DNA from: Pelodera strongyloides
Taxonomy: Eukaryota; Nematoda; Chromadorea; Rhabditida; Rhabditidae
Assembly: GCA_036852015.1 (NCBI GenBank)
Contig: JAANDG010000088.1
Span: 1 to 64,000 of the forward strand
Direction of reading: 5' to 3'
DNA length: 64,000 nucleotides
Positions within the stretch are counted from its first letter, which is position 1. Each line of letters opens with the position of its first letter. This document shows, in pieces, positions 35,615-47,499 of this stretch. The notes under the pieces are model-generated. The model saw nothing but the letters and a program-made list of their open reading frames with translations, was not told the DNA's origin and searched no databases. Both the position numbers and the translations under genes were made by a program.

Positions 35615-37382
35615 AAATAATGAGTTTATTTGTTATTTTTAATTATTAATATTTCTCGCTAGCATTATTGCTGTTGTGTTATCTTTTTCATCGAAGACGA
35701 AGAAGTTATGCTGATTAGTTGAACTGCTTTTATTTGTTTTCTTGTGTTCTGTTTTTGTAGGTTTGCATGTATTTGTGCAAGTAGAAGTGGATATGAAATG
35801 GTTCATAGGTTGGAATCGTTCTGCAAAATGCATACTAACTAAAATAGTAAACATTTGATTGAAAATACTTTTCACTTAAAGCAGGACTTGACTTGACCGT
35901 AGTAAGTTGCATATACGTAAAGGAAATGAATTATTATGTTTGTTGTTATTTATTTTATGATTTTTTTTTAGCAATTTTAGTTGTATTTTTGGTGTTGTTG
36001 GATCGGTTAATAGTTGGGGTAGCCTTTGGAAATTGTTATAATTTATTCAAATTTAGAATGACGAGTATTATTAGAAATTTGAGTGTTTTATGTTTTCTTG
36101 ATGTCTGATTTAAATTTAAAGTTGGTCGTAATTAATATTAAGATACTTATTAAGTTTACAATGTTTTGTTCACAATGTTTATGTTTACAGCTTATGCCGT
36201 TATCGTGAGATGTTGCTACGTTGTCTGCTGCTTCTTATGTTGTTTTGAAATAAACTTGAAAATTTATTTTGTGATGTTTATGTTTATGCTTCGAGGTTAT
36301 CATGGTCATAATATCTGATCGCATTTATATGGTTATTGCTTGACTTGCTTGAGGGGAAATTCGTGCTTCAAGAGTGGAAAGTTTAATATAGAACTACTTG
36401 TATGAGGTTGTGTTTTTAGGCTATGAGCTGTTAGGAGTTAGGAATATTGTCCGACCGTAATTAGCTATTGAGATACTGTGTAATTACAACCGTCAGTTTG
36501 TCCAGACTATAGACTACAGGCATTTATATCTGTGGTGGGTGGCTCCGATTAATTAACTGTTTTGCATGTATACCCTAAGGGCAGTTATCCATTCGACATT
36601 GATCGTGTCTCTAAAATGGATGTCTAATCTTTTATCTCTTACTTTCCTGCGGTAGTTTGTTTTATATTTTCAGTTAATGTTCTTTCGCAGATATTATCAA
36701 AGTGTCATAATCGACTGCTTTATATACTTGCTGAAACGTACTTTTGACCTCGCGGGAAACATTTTGCTCTGATTGTCTGCACGTGCAAAGTCGAGACGAC
36801 CTTAAAAATTAGCATACGCTTCGCATTCTAATTCGAATTAAAATACGAAAAATCTCGAAAAAAAAATTGGTGGTCGTTCCAGACAGTTGTAATGTAATAT
36901 CGCATGCTGGACTTCTCGTGGATGTGTTTTATTTTATTACTGTTTATTACTTTTTATTACTTATTAATTTTTTATTACTGTGAAGTATATCATATTTGTA
37001 GTTTTGTCTATGTTGGCTGTTTTAGAGTAGGGGAGCGGCGTTATGCATCTGACGTTTGATGTTTATTAAACTTACTGTTTCAAAATGTATTATCAACCCG
37101 AAATCTGTTATTGTTAACTTTTAGCTAATAACAATACTTTTTTAGATATGCGCTTAATAAATAACATGTATAAAACGCTACATTGTTTGTTTTTTTATAG
37201 TTCACCAACTATTCGAAGTCCTGCGAAGACGGCTTCGGTTCGGAGCCGAGGATGATGTCGATGTCGTCGACCTGGATTTTGGCGTCGACTTGGACGTCGA
37301 CGTCAACATGGACATGAACAAGGACCAGTTCGAAGTTGTGCTGCCTGCTTCTTCTCGTGTCAAAGGATTGTGGTCGATCTAG
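35589..37382 (+). CDS. Alternative SPT5 3' exon (37201-37382)
   Basis: Within the terminal SPT5 exon, TTCA is followed by GTATGT (donor at 35589), a strong donor that would leave phase 1. A good acceptor (TTTTTTTATAG) precedes 37201, and in phase 1 the frame stays open for 59 residues to a TAG at 37380-37382. The tail reads IHQLFEVLRRRLRFG and then an Asp/Val alternation (DVDVVDLDFGVDLDVDV) unlike normal SPT5. Reading through instead gives SMCCRKKF and a stop, which matches the usual SPT5 length, so read-through is preferred. Another phase-1 acceptor at about 37556 leads to RQKVVRRAQRGREMEERTY and a stop. Which end is used cannot be settled from sequence. Confidence 0.35.
36249..36254 (+). 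promoter_or_regulatory. Candidate poly(A) signal for SPT5
   Basis: AATAAA in TTGAAATAAACTTGAA, 635 nt after the read-through stop codon, before any other exon candidate. Confidence 0.4.
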
Positions 37383-38330
37383 AAGTTTGGTTAGTTTATT
37401 GTCAATTATGGATTCTGTCCCTCCTTCCCACTCTTAATCCCTCCCTCGATCCACTGTTCTGCTCCACTTTGATACATACTAGTTTACCATGACTCACATT
37501 TGGGCATTTTTCATTTTGCTTTGTAATTATTATATCACTGTTTCAGCGCGCCAAAAAGTAGTTAGACGGGCACAACGAGGAAGAGAAATGGAAGAAAGGA
37601 CATACGTTCAATAGGAGCGGAACCTGCTACCTGCATCGCGCCTCACAAGCAAGCTAAGTTCTTTCCTTTATATTTTATGGTCTTCTTTTTTCTTCTATAT
37701 GTAGGATTTTTTTTTCTTCTATATGTAGGGTTTTGTAGGATTTTTTGTAAGATACTAGTAGTATACTATCCAATTCGGATATGCTCGCAGTAGACTAATC
37801 TCCCCCAAATAGGGTAAAGGACAGTGTTACGTATTAACCCACAGTGACAGGTTTACCCCATTTTGACAGTTTTACGCCATAGTGACAGTTTTACCTCATA
37901 GTGGCAGTATTACCTAAAATTTGTGTTGTGTATTAAATGGTTGTGGTGAAGTAATGTGTTTAATTTGGGGTAGTACTGTAGTACACCCCTCACTTGAGTA
38001 GCCATGTTAATCTAACAGAGAATCTTTAATAAGCCTAACCCAAGAAATTTTTTTACTACCCCACTTTCGTAAAATAATACCTTGAAAAATGTACCGCACC
38101 CCCTTAGTTAATTACCCCATCTTGGTTAAAAATTAATTACCCCATCTTGATTAAATACTTTTTTATAGCAAATTTCTTATTTTACAAGGTTATCCTAAGG
38201 TTGATTACTACCCCATATTGTAGGTGACTTCCCCATTTTAACGAGTCAACGAGTACTCATTTTATAACCAGATAACCGACCCCAAGAACATATGTATGGG
38301 GTACTATGGGGGCAACCTGCTTAGGAGAAC
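37383..38330. other. Region between SPT5 and the fold-back element
   Basis: Contains the possible short exon near 37557-37622 and, at about 37795-38260, scattered TTACCCCA, ACTACCCC and GGGGTA motifs related to those of the array at 16150-17150 but not tandem. Confidence 0.4.
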
Positions 38331-40395
38331 CTTCTCTCCTGTACAGCACCGGGGTAAAGAATTGTGCTCAGTTGCCAACTGCACACTATCTCGGCTGTCT
38401 CTAGTATTTGGATTAGACTAACATTTCCTTGAGCATGATCTATTTTGGTAGTCCACTGTTCATCATAGTACTCACAATGATAAGCAATATCTCCTGTCAC
38501 CTCTGTTTTCCAAACTAGAACGCTCTACTTTGTAGTGGACTGTCTCCGGGAATTAGGCTTACTACGACTGTGAAATGTGAAGCAAAGCACTTGGTTGCGT
38601 GCTAACTTTGCATAAAAAGGAGGACGTCGGCGACTGTTGAGAAAGCAGCTCAGAGACGGTCTATCTTAGATACTCCGGTAAGGTGTTGGTCACGCCAGTC
38701 AGTACACTGCAATGATAAGCGGAGAATTCTTCTCAGGTCTACCTCAGAATCCATCTGGAAGTCGAAGTTCTTCATGTTGTTCACTTCGCGCGATCATTTG
38801 TTACATTTGAGATCGTCTTCAAGCTACGCTCCCCTCCATCCATTTTCCTAATCACCGGCTGTTTGTATCCCTCCGTTCTTCGCCACTCTCCTTGCCTGTT
38901 CTCTCCACACTCGGCACCACTTCAACCCGTGTGTTCTTCTTTTTCCTGTAGTTCGTAATCAATACATTCATCATAGGTAGAGAAGGCAGTGCTTTCACCC
39001 ACCATATGTTCATCAATACTTCTGTACCTTACCTTGACGGTTTTCACTAACCTCTTTGAGCAAGTACTTACTTGAGGTAAGGTAAAGTGTGCTGTGGAAA
39101 TGTTATCATTTTCCTAGTCTTATGAGAACTACATCCCACTGAATACAAACCGAATTCAAATCAAAAGCTCTATGTAACATTATGCCTAAACATGAAAACT
39201 GCGTGTCATCAATAATAAGGCGCCTTGCACTCTTGCACAACGCTCAGTTGTGCTTTTTAGTAATGAGATGAGTGGAAATTTGACGCACTCACTGCAACCC
39301 CTTATAAACCCGTTGAATCACCGTTCGGATATACCCACTCACAATCGCCACAGAAGTAAATGCCGAAGAGAGGCGCCTGGTTGGTGAGCGGCACTCGGTC
39401 CGACTCACTTTAGATTAGGTACTGGGCGACGGCTGTCGTCACTCACCGGTGTCTGCATGATCAGTGTATTCTCTGGACCAATCCCAGCCGATAAAGCTTT
39501 AGTATTGATGACACACAGTTTTCATGTTTCTGCACAATGTTAATAATAGAACGTTTGCCTTGTATAAGGTTTGTAGTCTTTTGGATGTGCTTTTCATATT
39601 ACTACGAGAGTGATAACATTTCCACACCACATTCTATCTTATCCCAAGTAAGTACTAGCATAAAGAGGTTATTGAAAGCCGTCTAGGTAAGGAGAGAAGT
39701 ACTGATGAACATGTGGTGCTGTGAACGCACTGGTTTCTCTATCTATGATGAATGTATTGATTACCTACTACAGGGAAAAGAAGAACACATGGGTTGAAGT
39801 GGTGCCAAGTGTGGAGAGAACAGGTAAGGAGAGAGGTGAAGAACGGAGGGACACAAACAGCCGGTGATTCGGAAAATGGATGGAAGGGAGCGTAACTTGA
39901 AGACGAGCTCAAATGTAACAAGTCACCGCGCGAAGTGAACAACGTGAAGAACTTCGACTTCCAGATGGATTCTGAGGTAGTCCCAAGAAGAATTCTCCGC
40001 TTATCGTTGCAGTGAACTAATTGGCGTGTCTAACACCTTACCGGAGTATCTGAGATAGGCTGCCTCTGAGCTGCTTTCTCTACATTCACATACGTCTTCC
40101 TTCTCATGTAAAGTTAGCATACTGCCAAGTGCTTGGCTTCAAATTTCACATTCGTAGCAAGCCTAATTTCCGGAACAGTTCACTACAGAGGAGAGCGTGC
40201 TAGGTTAGAAAACAGAGGTGATCGGAGATATTGCTTATTATTGTGTGTACTATGATGAACAGTGGACTACCAAAAAAGATCGTGCTCACGAAAATGTTAG
40301 TCCAATCCAAATACTAGAGATAGCATAGACAGTGTGGAGTTGGTAGCGAGGACAACTCTTTACCCCAGTGCTCCAACTCTTTACCCCTGGTTCTC
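38331..40395. mobile_element. Long fold-back element, about 2.06 kb, arms about 890 bp
   Basis: The left arm (38331-39225) and right arm (about 39497-40395) are inverted copies with perhaps 10-20 percent divergence and indels. Examples: GGTAGTCCACTGTTCATCAT at 38447 against ATGATGAACAGTGGACTACC at 40252; TCTAGTATTTGGATTAGACT against AGTCCAATCCAAATACTAGA; CATGAAAACTGCGTGTCATC near 39193 against GATGACACACAGTTTTCATG near 39508. Outer ends include GGAGAACC and GGGGTAAAGA on both sides. The core is about 270 bp. No long protein frame. A transcript across it could form a very long double-stranded RNA. Confidence 0.85.
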
Positions 40396-40637
40396 CTACT
40401 CTGTTAATCTCCGACCCAATGCGCGCCCAAATTGTGGCGTTCGACCCCACCGCCGACGCTAAATATGACTGGAATTTGCAGTGCCGACCCTTTAGCAGTA
40501 CAAATAGTGTAGCAGTACAGTAGACAGCAGCAGTGAACGCATGCCAGCCAAACTGACCCAAGTCTGACCCAGGTCCGTCCCAATTGGCGCGCTTGCGGCC
40601 CTTCCGCATGCACATCGCATTTTTCACGATGATTTTT

Positions 40638-40641
<4 letters not shown>

Positions 40642-40677
<36 letters not shown>
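40642..40677. repeat. Poly(T) run
   Basis: About 36 consecutive T. On the minus strand this is a poly(A) tract and could be the tail of a retroposed copy, but no matching body or target duplication was seen. Confidence 0.9.
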
Positions 40678-40743
40678 CTGGTTTTTTTCTAATTTGTTTC
40701 TATTTCCTTTATTATTTCCTCTATTAACTTATTGCTATCACAG

Positions 40744-41079
40744 GTACCATTGCTTCACTTACTGGCGCGCGTTCACGCAAGCAAACAAACGGAAGGAAAC
40801 ACGATAAAGTAAGTAAGTTTATGATGTCGTAAGAATAGGGTTCCCATCGGTCACTATAATAGATAGACTCAGCCGTAGAAGTATATGTTACTAATAGTTT
40901 GTAATCTTCGCAGAATGACGCAGAAGTATTATACTTTCATTTACTATTTAATTTAATACATTTAGACACTGGTGGCCAGCTCCATGGAAGTTCACAACAT
41001 CAAAGATGCATTCTGCTGCCTGATACTAATACTGGACAATGGAAGATTCGCTAAAACTCCGTCAAATTTGAATGTTTAG
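40744..41079 (+). CDS. Two 3' exons of an unidentified short gene
   Basis: Exon 40744-40808 (after ATCACAG, phase 1 in) reads TIASLTGARSRKQTNGRKHD and ends at GTAAGT. Exon 40966-41079 (after ACATTTAG, phase 0) reads TLVASSMEVHNIKDAF through LDNGRFAKTPSNLNV and stops at TAG. An AATAAA follows 27 nt after the stop (41106-41111). No start codon was found. Upstream phase 1 also fits the SPT5 donor at 35589, so these could be distant alternative SPT5 exons, or the 3' end of a gene whose start is disrupted by the fold-back. Protein family not recognised. Confidence 0.4.
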
Positions 41080-41105
41080 TCATATACTCTGTATGTATTA
41101 TTCGC

Positions 41106-41111
41106 AATAAA
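41106..41111 (+). promoter_or_regulatory. Poly(A) signal AATAAA
   Basis: CAATAAACATTTCC, 27 nt after the TAG of the exon 40966-41079, which is typical spacing for a short 3' UTR. Confidence 0.5.
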
Positions 41112-41495
41112 CATTTCCTCCCGTTATGTAGTGTAATTTATGGGCTACGCTTCTGTACAAATTACGGTGGTGCCGACTCCAAACCGTGGTGGTGCCGACC
41201 CAACTCCGACTCCAAACAGTGGTTTTGCCGATCCAACTCCCACGCCTTTTTCAAATTTTTCGACCCGGGGCGGAAACTAGGACCGCCCAGAGTCGGACTT
41301 CGCTTTAGTTGGGTCGGCACTTTGGGTCGGAGAGGAACATAGTAAGTAGGTTCCCGACAACTTTTTTTTTATTGAATAAGTAAAATCTCATCTCGTATCA
41401 AATTTTATATTAATAATGTAAAATGTACTGTATTTCATAATTTATTACGCTTTCGTTCTCCTTTTAATTTCCTTTAATTTCCTTTAATTTTGCGC

Positions 41496-43069
41496 ATGAA
41501 TTTAGTCACAAATCGGGCACCTGGGACGGATTCGGTTGTGTTCGCTCTCGTCTTCATGGTGTGCTGGGCAATATGGCTGCGTTCAACATCTGATGAGTGC
41601 GCCTCGGATTTTTAGAAAGAAGTCATAGTTGGTGTAGTGTATGCTATGTCGACACGTTTTTTATTTAGCCTGCATTTATCAGTCGGAATAAACATTCACA
41701 ACCTCAAAATACCGTAGTAGATAGCTCCAAGATCGATATGACCTTCGAATACAGTTGCTAGGGTTTCTTTTTGTTATGGCTATTTCAAAAACCAAGGAGC
41801 TTGCGAAGACATTGTAACAAGAATTAATGGGTTTTCAGTTTCAGTAAAGGTGTCCTCCCCATCACCACTGTTTGATGGATTTCTCTGTGGTTCACCATTT
41901 TCACCCTGAGAGCAACTGGTTCAGGAGCACAGCGTTGATAAATAAGTTGAGGCCCAGAAGAATTGAAGAATAGGTAAGTCATTAACTAATAGACGACCTA
42001 TCATTGTGTTAAAGCGAAACACCGGCCGGTTTTTGGAACTCATCGTGACAGATAGTTAATCAAACACTTTAAGCACCTGTTTTGTTTTGTAAATATCGTC
42101 TTATTTAGTGATCATGTGGATGTCGTCTACGTGGGTTTTGTGCGTAGAAGCTGCTACTCCTCAGCTCGGTGGCTTTCCTTCGGTTTCGGAATACCATCCA
42201 CTTGGTCGATATGTATGTGAAGGAGGAGGAGCTCGTCGTCGACTCCTATGAAGGGGTGAGTCAAGGTTTATTGATAGTTTAGTGATATAGATTTTGTGAT
42301 ACCTCGGCATGCTGTAAGTAAGGCCTCTTCTACATTTTCTCCAAAAGTTCCGCTGCCTTTTCAAGGGTGTCGCTAGACGCAATACGCAAAATTAAAGCTT
42401 TCTAGAAGAATAACGGAGGACAGAAGCACGCTTGCCCTACTTGTACGTTTGTATGTCCATTTACTGGTGAAATTCAGTTTGTGCGCGACGAAACTCTGGC
42501 ACGAAAATTGCGCGCGGCGAGTGTGCGCAAATGATAAAATTGATGCAAACCCAGACAAAGGGTGCGTTGCGATTTCGCAAGCGTTTTGACTGGGTGTTCG
42601 GGTGAGAGAGTGATCAGTGCACTCGCGATGAGCAGGCGACGTTCTCGCGATGAGCAGGCGACGTTCTCGCGATGAGTGGGCGACAAAGTGTTGCCGCACG
42701 TTTTTTTGGTGTGCCACCCCCAAGGCCCCAAGTTTTGCGTTTTCATGTCACAAGACTCATTATTTCATGGTGCTCAGATCTCCGCACCACAGTTCGTACC
42801 ATATAGAAGAAAGATGTTTTGCTAAAATCCTAACGAATGAGTTTTAGGTGGAGCCGGAGACTGACGTCATACAAGTCGTGGAATGTAGGAAATTATCGGA
42901 GCTTCGATTTGCGCTATGGCGGGAATCTGCGAGGCAGCAAGCGAATAGTACAAGTGTGTGAGTTTTATTTATTGTACATCGTACATTTTGCTATCGATCT
43001 GTTCTATTTTGTAGATGTCAAATTTCAAGTCCTCTGTTTTTTTTTCACAGCCGCGGTATAATTATTTAA
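41496..43069 (+). CDS. Small predicted single-pass membrane protein (unidentified)
   Basis: Exons 41496-41596, 42165-42255 and 42848-42961 (TGA) join in phase to 101 aa. A strong GTGAGT donor at 42958 and an acceptor after a T run would instead add 43051-43069, changing the end to SVRGIII. ATG opens MNLVTNRAPGTD followed by a hydrophobic segment SVVFALVFMVCWAIWL (about 13-28), then a charged region with VDMYVKEEELVVDSYEG and ECRKLSELRFALWRESARQQ. This suggests a short membrane-anchored protein with a helical tail. I do not know the family. The first donor (GTGCGC) and the acceptor CTCCTCAG are ordinary. No orthologue comparison was possible, so the gene is provisional. Confidence 0.4.
42009..42060. 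mobile_element. Family A MITE, left-end fragment
   Basis: TTAAAGCGAAACACCGGCC then GGTTTTTGGAACTCATCGTG. No right end follows within 300 bp. It lies in the first intron of the small membrane-protein model. Confidence 0.7.
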
Positions 43070-44676
43070 TGCGATCTGGGACGCGCGCATCTAGCCGCGC
43101 TTTAGTGTACGCGCGTAGTTATCCGCGAAGCGCGTGCACTGGTAGGCGATATGTGCGCGGTTAATAGTCAGAGGGACAGTTACCGCGCTGTGCAGCAACG
43201 CAAACCCAGTAGTAGTTTTCGTAGCTGCACCGCACGAGGTTCAGAATACTGTAATAATTGTAATTATAGACCGTATTTAGCTCTTGCTCGCCTCATTAAA
43301 GGACCGGATCTCCGTCCGAAGAAGAACAAAAACTTTATGCTTTGTCGCAATACCTTGTTTTTATGTGATGTGTTTGTAAAGAAAAGGTTGTCCTATCCCC
43401 CTCCATCAAAATAAATATTCACATATTGGAGGGTGGAAAGGGCGCGTGATTGTCTGTGTCACTTATGCAATTGTTGTACTGTATTGTTACTTGGATGTTT
43501 CATAGTTTGTATCACGGGCCGTCGTTTTGTTAGATGCCTATGTGTTCATGTCAGTGTCTGACAAGTACAAAATATGGCTCGATTTGACGCGAGCTCCGGT
43601 GTCTTCGAAAACTAACACGATTGAAACTTGAAACTCTGCATTGTAAAAGATGTCCGGCTACATGTTACCAGGTTGTTATTCTATAAGACTAAGAATCGTC
43701 GCCAAATGGCTACCTTCGTTTCCTAGGTTATTGAAATGTGGAGCGAGAGAAACCGTATCTAACTAGTCATCACAGGGTTTTTGTCGAAAACATCCCGCGG
43801 TGACCTCTTGATGACGGTTTCCGGGAGAAATCGGTCACCAAATAGGTCTCTCTAAAACGGGGAGCCAACACTGGCAGACTTCGCGCGCCAAAGAGCGCCA
43901 TAGGGGCGCGGCGTCCCTTCTTAGATGCGCCGTATTTGCGCTATACGTGCGCAAGCTGCATTTTATCCGTTTGCCTCTACCGCGCATGTGACGGGCCCTT
44001 TTTGCGCGGAGTTTAACATTGAACTATCCGGTAATGGTAATTTTCAATCCCCACAGGCCACATATGTTCGCGTATTTTTACGTTTTATTATGCAATTGGA
44101 AGTCTCAATATGGCAATGTAATGTAATGTTTGGTCGACAACTGCGTCGGCTTCTAATCAGAATTTGCGCTATGTTCTTATACTTCTGACTTCTGAAGCCG
44201 CGCGAAGGATTGTTTGTCGCTTATTCCCTCCCCATTATTTGATTATCTAACCATTCGAACTAGGTCTGCGGCCAAAGTTTGACAGGTCTGTGTCTGTGCA
44301 TGCTTCTTTTAATTGTGTACTTTTGTCTGTTGATTGTATGCGCCCCCACATTCTTGTCTATAACTGCAATTTCTTACTGTATGTCAAATTGGGTTCATTT
44401 TTTTTCTGTAGTCTGTACAGATTTTCTGTATTCTTCTATCTTACCCCATCCCAGCTTCTCCCAGCTTCTTCTCCTTAGACTCGTCTCGAAAACTCGAAAA
44501 GCAAGAAAATGTTCTAAAACTCTATAGATCCGTAGGGATTCTGAAGTCCATCCGGTCTATTGATGTTCAATTGTATGTTTGGGGTTTTCAATACCGTAAT
44601 AATCGTTCAAAGCAATGTCACTGTGCGTCAACTGGCCAACTTGATCTTTTATGCGAAACGAATTCCGTATATAATG

Positions 44677-44815
44677 CGGTTTCCAAGTATGCTGAAAATT
44701 TACAGTATTTTGGAACTACACGAGAATATTTTTTAATTTTTCCTATTAATGCAAGTTTCGTGCAGAAATACGGTAGTATCGACAGAATCACAGCGAATCT
44801 TTGGGATACTTGCAA
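44677..44815. mobile_element. Repeat C hairpin element
   Basis: Bounded by GGTTTCCAAGTATGCTGAAA and, inverted, GGGATACTTGCAAACCCCAT. Internal TTACAGTATTTTGGAACTAC and GTTTCGTGCAGAAATACGGT recur in the opposite orientation at 55384-55552. Confidence 0.7.
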
Positions 44816-46068
44816 ACCCCATAAGAATCATGTTTAAGCTCTTATTAACAAACATTTCAGTGGCACACGGATTATTTGCTTATTAGATTGCCTCCCCTTT
44901 CACAGATGACAAGTGATAATAGTGTGTGTGTTAGTGCGTTACGCAGTGTCGGGTAAACATTCCCAACATTGATTTACTTTGGCTCCGTTCTATGTTTATG
45001 CTTTATTGCTATTGAATAAAGTGGATTGTGTGCACTTAAATTGTTTAAAGTCTTCGTTATGTCGTTATTTGGTTTGCGGTCTTTTTGTAAAATAGTTATA
45101 CATAATTGTTCTACGACAATTGACTATGCATGGAATCCTGGAATGCGCTAGCTTTTCACATTTTTCCTAACTATGGTTACTGTAGTGTAGACCTAATGTT
45201 TTACTATGGTTAAAGGTGATAGCCATTACCGTAAGACATGCGCTAGGCTAACGACATAGGGTTTGTCAACCCCAACTTCGTCACTTTTTCAACGTTTTCT
45301 GTTCTTTTCATACTAAATTCGGTAGGTTGCGGCTTATAGTGACATTGTGCGTCAGTACAATGCGTGGATTTGCATATTTCCAAAGTTTCTGACGATTTTT
45401 AACGAAAAATGAAATGTTTCTCGCGTTCAACAAGTTTATAGCAACAATACAAAACTAGGCACTGAGTACGAGGATGGTACGCCTATTTTTTAATATTCAG
45501 AGTTTGAATTCCTTCACTGCTGATTTGCTATTGTTGCGTTGATTAAATGTTTATATGACTTGAACGGTGTAAAGCGGCCGGTTTTTAATGTGTGTTAGAT
45601 GCTTTGTAACCATGTATTATATGTATAACTAAGCTATTCTTTTAGAATAATTATATTCAATTGTATACAACATAAGCGAATGCATCTCTCATCGGCACGC
45701 ATTTATCTCCCCCGTTTTCCATATATTAGTGCAGATGATTTGCATATTAGCATATTCACATAGCATACTGTCTACAGTGTCTACTGTATATGGTAATTGA
45801 AATACCCCCCCCCCCCCATTTTCCATGAAACTCCGGAGTACAGTATCATCATGTTCCAAAACAGACGTTTCTTCGCCGATAAATTAGTTTCGCAAACAGA
45901 CTCCTTTTTTGCACCGTTTCCGCGTCTGTGTTCTCCGTATTCCGGTTTGGAGAGTTATGGTTACGGTAGAAGTGCAATATGTGTATTTGTGTGACAAGGG
46001 TACATGTTACATGCGCCTGCGCTTTCCACACTAATTTAGTGCGTCTTATAAATATTGGGGGCCCAAGC

Positions 46069-46290
46069 CTAATTATAACCTCCTACCGACAAGGTGTAGG
46101 AGTGGCGAAATGCAAATTCAGAAGAAAGTAATGAGTTCATCAACAACTTGTCATACAGGTATATGATGTCTAGATGCTCAAATAAGTTTGCAGTCTTCCG
46201 CTCCGAGCAAAAACCTCCAAGTTGTAATCGGGGGGCGTCATTTGCATTTGTACATATGATTATCCGACGTGTAATCAGTCTCTGAAGCAT
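46069..46290 (-). pseudogene. Possible non-LTR retrotransposon fragment
   Basis: The minus-strand frame reads TRRIIICTNANDAPRLQL through ERKTANLFEHLDIIYLYDKL to a stop. The arrangement recalls the region just C-terminal to the reverse-transcriptase domain of LINE elements (paired LF..L.I motifs). This is recognition by shape only; no catalytic motif is present and the element would be a short remnant. Confidence 0.25.
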
Positions 46291-46319
46291 GGGTCTCTCT
46301 ATATGTCTCTCACATTCTC

Positions 46320-46322
<3 letters not shown>

Positions 46323-46354
<32 letters not shown>
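46323..46354. repeat. (CT)n microsatellite
   Basis: About 15 CT units, followed by a looser CT-rich patch to 46368. Confidence 0.95.
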
Positions 46355-46356
<2 letters not shown>

Positions 46357-47157
46357 ATCTCTCTCTTTCGTTTGTGCGTGGTGCGCGCGGAAAGAACACC
46401 CGCCGCATCCGCTTTAACAATGTCGACCCCGTAATTTGCAATGAACTGAGCTGCAAAATTTTACTCTGGTTCACGTCTGCTCAGAAACTTGTCACATTTT
46501 GGTTTCCTTATCATTGCCGCTTTCTTCATCATTCGAAGTCGTATGTGTCTTAGTTTGGACCCTTGTTAGTAGGAAGTTCCTACTAGGAACTGCTGAGAAG
46601 CACGTTCGTCTTAGGGTATCCTTTTGAGTGCATATGTTTCGATGTTAATCAATAAACTATTCACTTGTCAGTTTTGTGCCCGGTAGCAGGTAACATTTTG
46701 CTCTTTTCTACGAACTTCGCGCACATACTATTGGTATTTGATACTCATACTCGTGCATACTCATAGTCGTTCGTATAAGTCATTGTTAGCTTGAGAGAGG
46801 CACGTAATCGTGTAAACAGGTAACATCGCATTAGGCTTTCATACTTTGAAGTTTGTTGTTTCAAGTCGCGGTCACCAAATTCTCATTAGCATACACACAA
46901 CTTCCGTTACAGTAATTTTCTAGCCTCACTTGCCTGATTTGTCCATAACCGTGACCTAATATGTGTCGTTATTCTATGAATATGTGAGCATGAAAATATT
47001 GTTTCTGGAAATTTCAGGGTCCAAAAACGACAAATCCGAGACAAGTACGAAACACCCAAAACGGCTACAAATGTTCTGCTGATTATTGATTGGTTTTTGA
47101 ATATTTGCGAAAATCCCACATTTCTGCGAGAAATCGGCCCAACAAAGCGGTGTAAAA

Positions 47158-47163
47158 ATGGTG
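47158..47163 (+). CDS. Candidate first coding exon of the SLC1 gene
   Basis: ATGGTG directly followed by a GTGAGC donor. It would give Met-Val joined in phase 0 to [10 protein letters not shown] at 47500. Two-codon exons are unusual and nothing else supports it; the true first exon may lie elsewhere in 43-47 kb. Confidence 0.15.
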
Positions 47164-47346
47164 GTGAGCTTTTGAAAATATATTCTGCCTTCTAAGGTCT
47201 AAGGGCCATGAAAAAAATCGGAAAAAGTGAGAAAATAACATATTTTCGTGAATAGTCTATGATCAGAAGGAAAATGAGCGAGGCTGAAGGAGATCAACGT
47301 GCTTCTATAGCACGCTGGTCTGTTGTATCGCAGTAATACAGGAACC

Positions 47347-47440
47347 TTGTGTGTGCGTGTGTGTGTGCGTGCGTGTGTATGCATGTGCGAGCGTGCTTGT
47401 GTGTATGTGTGTGTGTGTGGGTGTGTATGTGTGCCTGCGG
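47347..47440. repeat. (GT)n-rich tract
   Basis: Alternating GT with GC interruptions, just before the first recognisable SLC1 exon. It explains the Cys/Val/Arg-rich ORF running into that exon. Confidence 0.9.
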
Positions 47441-47499
47441 GTTCGTGTCTACACACTAGTAGTCTTCTAGTTGGGTGTACTGAAATCCCAAATATTCAG

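Larger units (their letters stand above)
43070..47499. other. Long gene-poor region before the SLC1 gene
   Basis: Contents: a GC-rich patch rich in GCGCG (about 43075-43165); an AATAAA at 43410-43415 overlapping the end of a short ORF; a better copy of repeat C (44677-44815); a degraded family A end near 45572; a 13-base C run (45805-45817); a possible retrotransposon fragment on the minus strand (46069-46290); a CT microsatellite (46323-46354); and a GT-rich tract (47347-47440). No spliced gene could be supported. Confidence 0.5.

Noticed and set aside
42373..42746. Minus-strand ORFs rich in Arg and Ser
   Set aside because: They fall on a short tandem repeat (GCGATGAGCAGGCGACGTTC) in an intron and show no splice or family evidence.
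43151..43414. 87-codon + strand ORF ending at an AATAAA
   Set aside because: Could be the 3' UTR of the small membrane-protein model; composition is mixed and no homology is recognised, so it was not called a gene.
47323..47499. Cys/Val/Arg-rich ORF running into the first recognised SLC1 exon
   Set aside because: It is the translation of the GT-rich tract and is followed by a good acceptor (AATATTCAG) that starts the homologous sequence.
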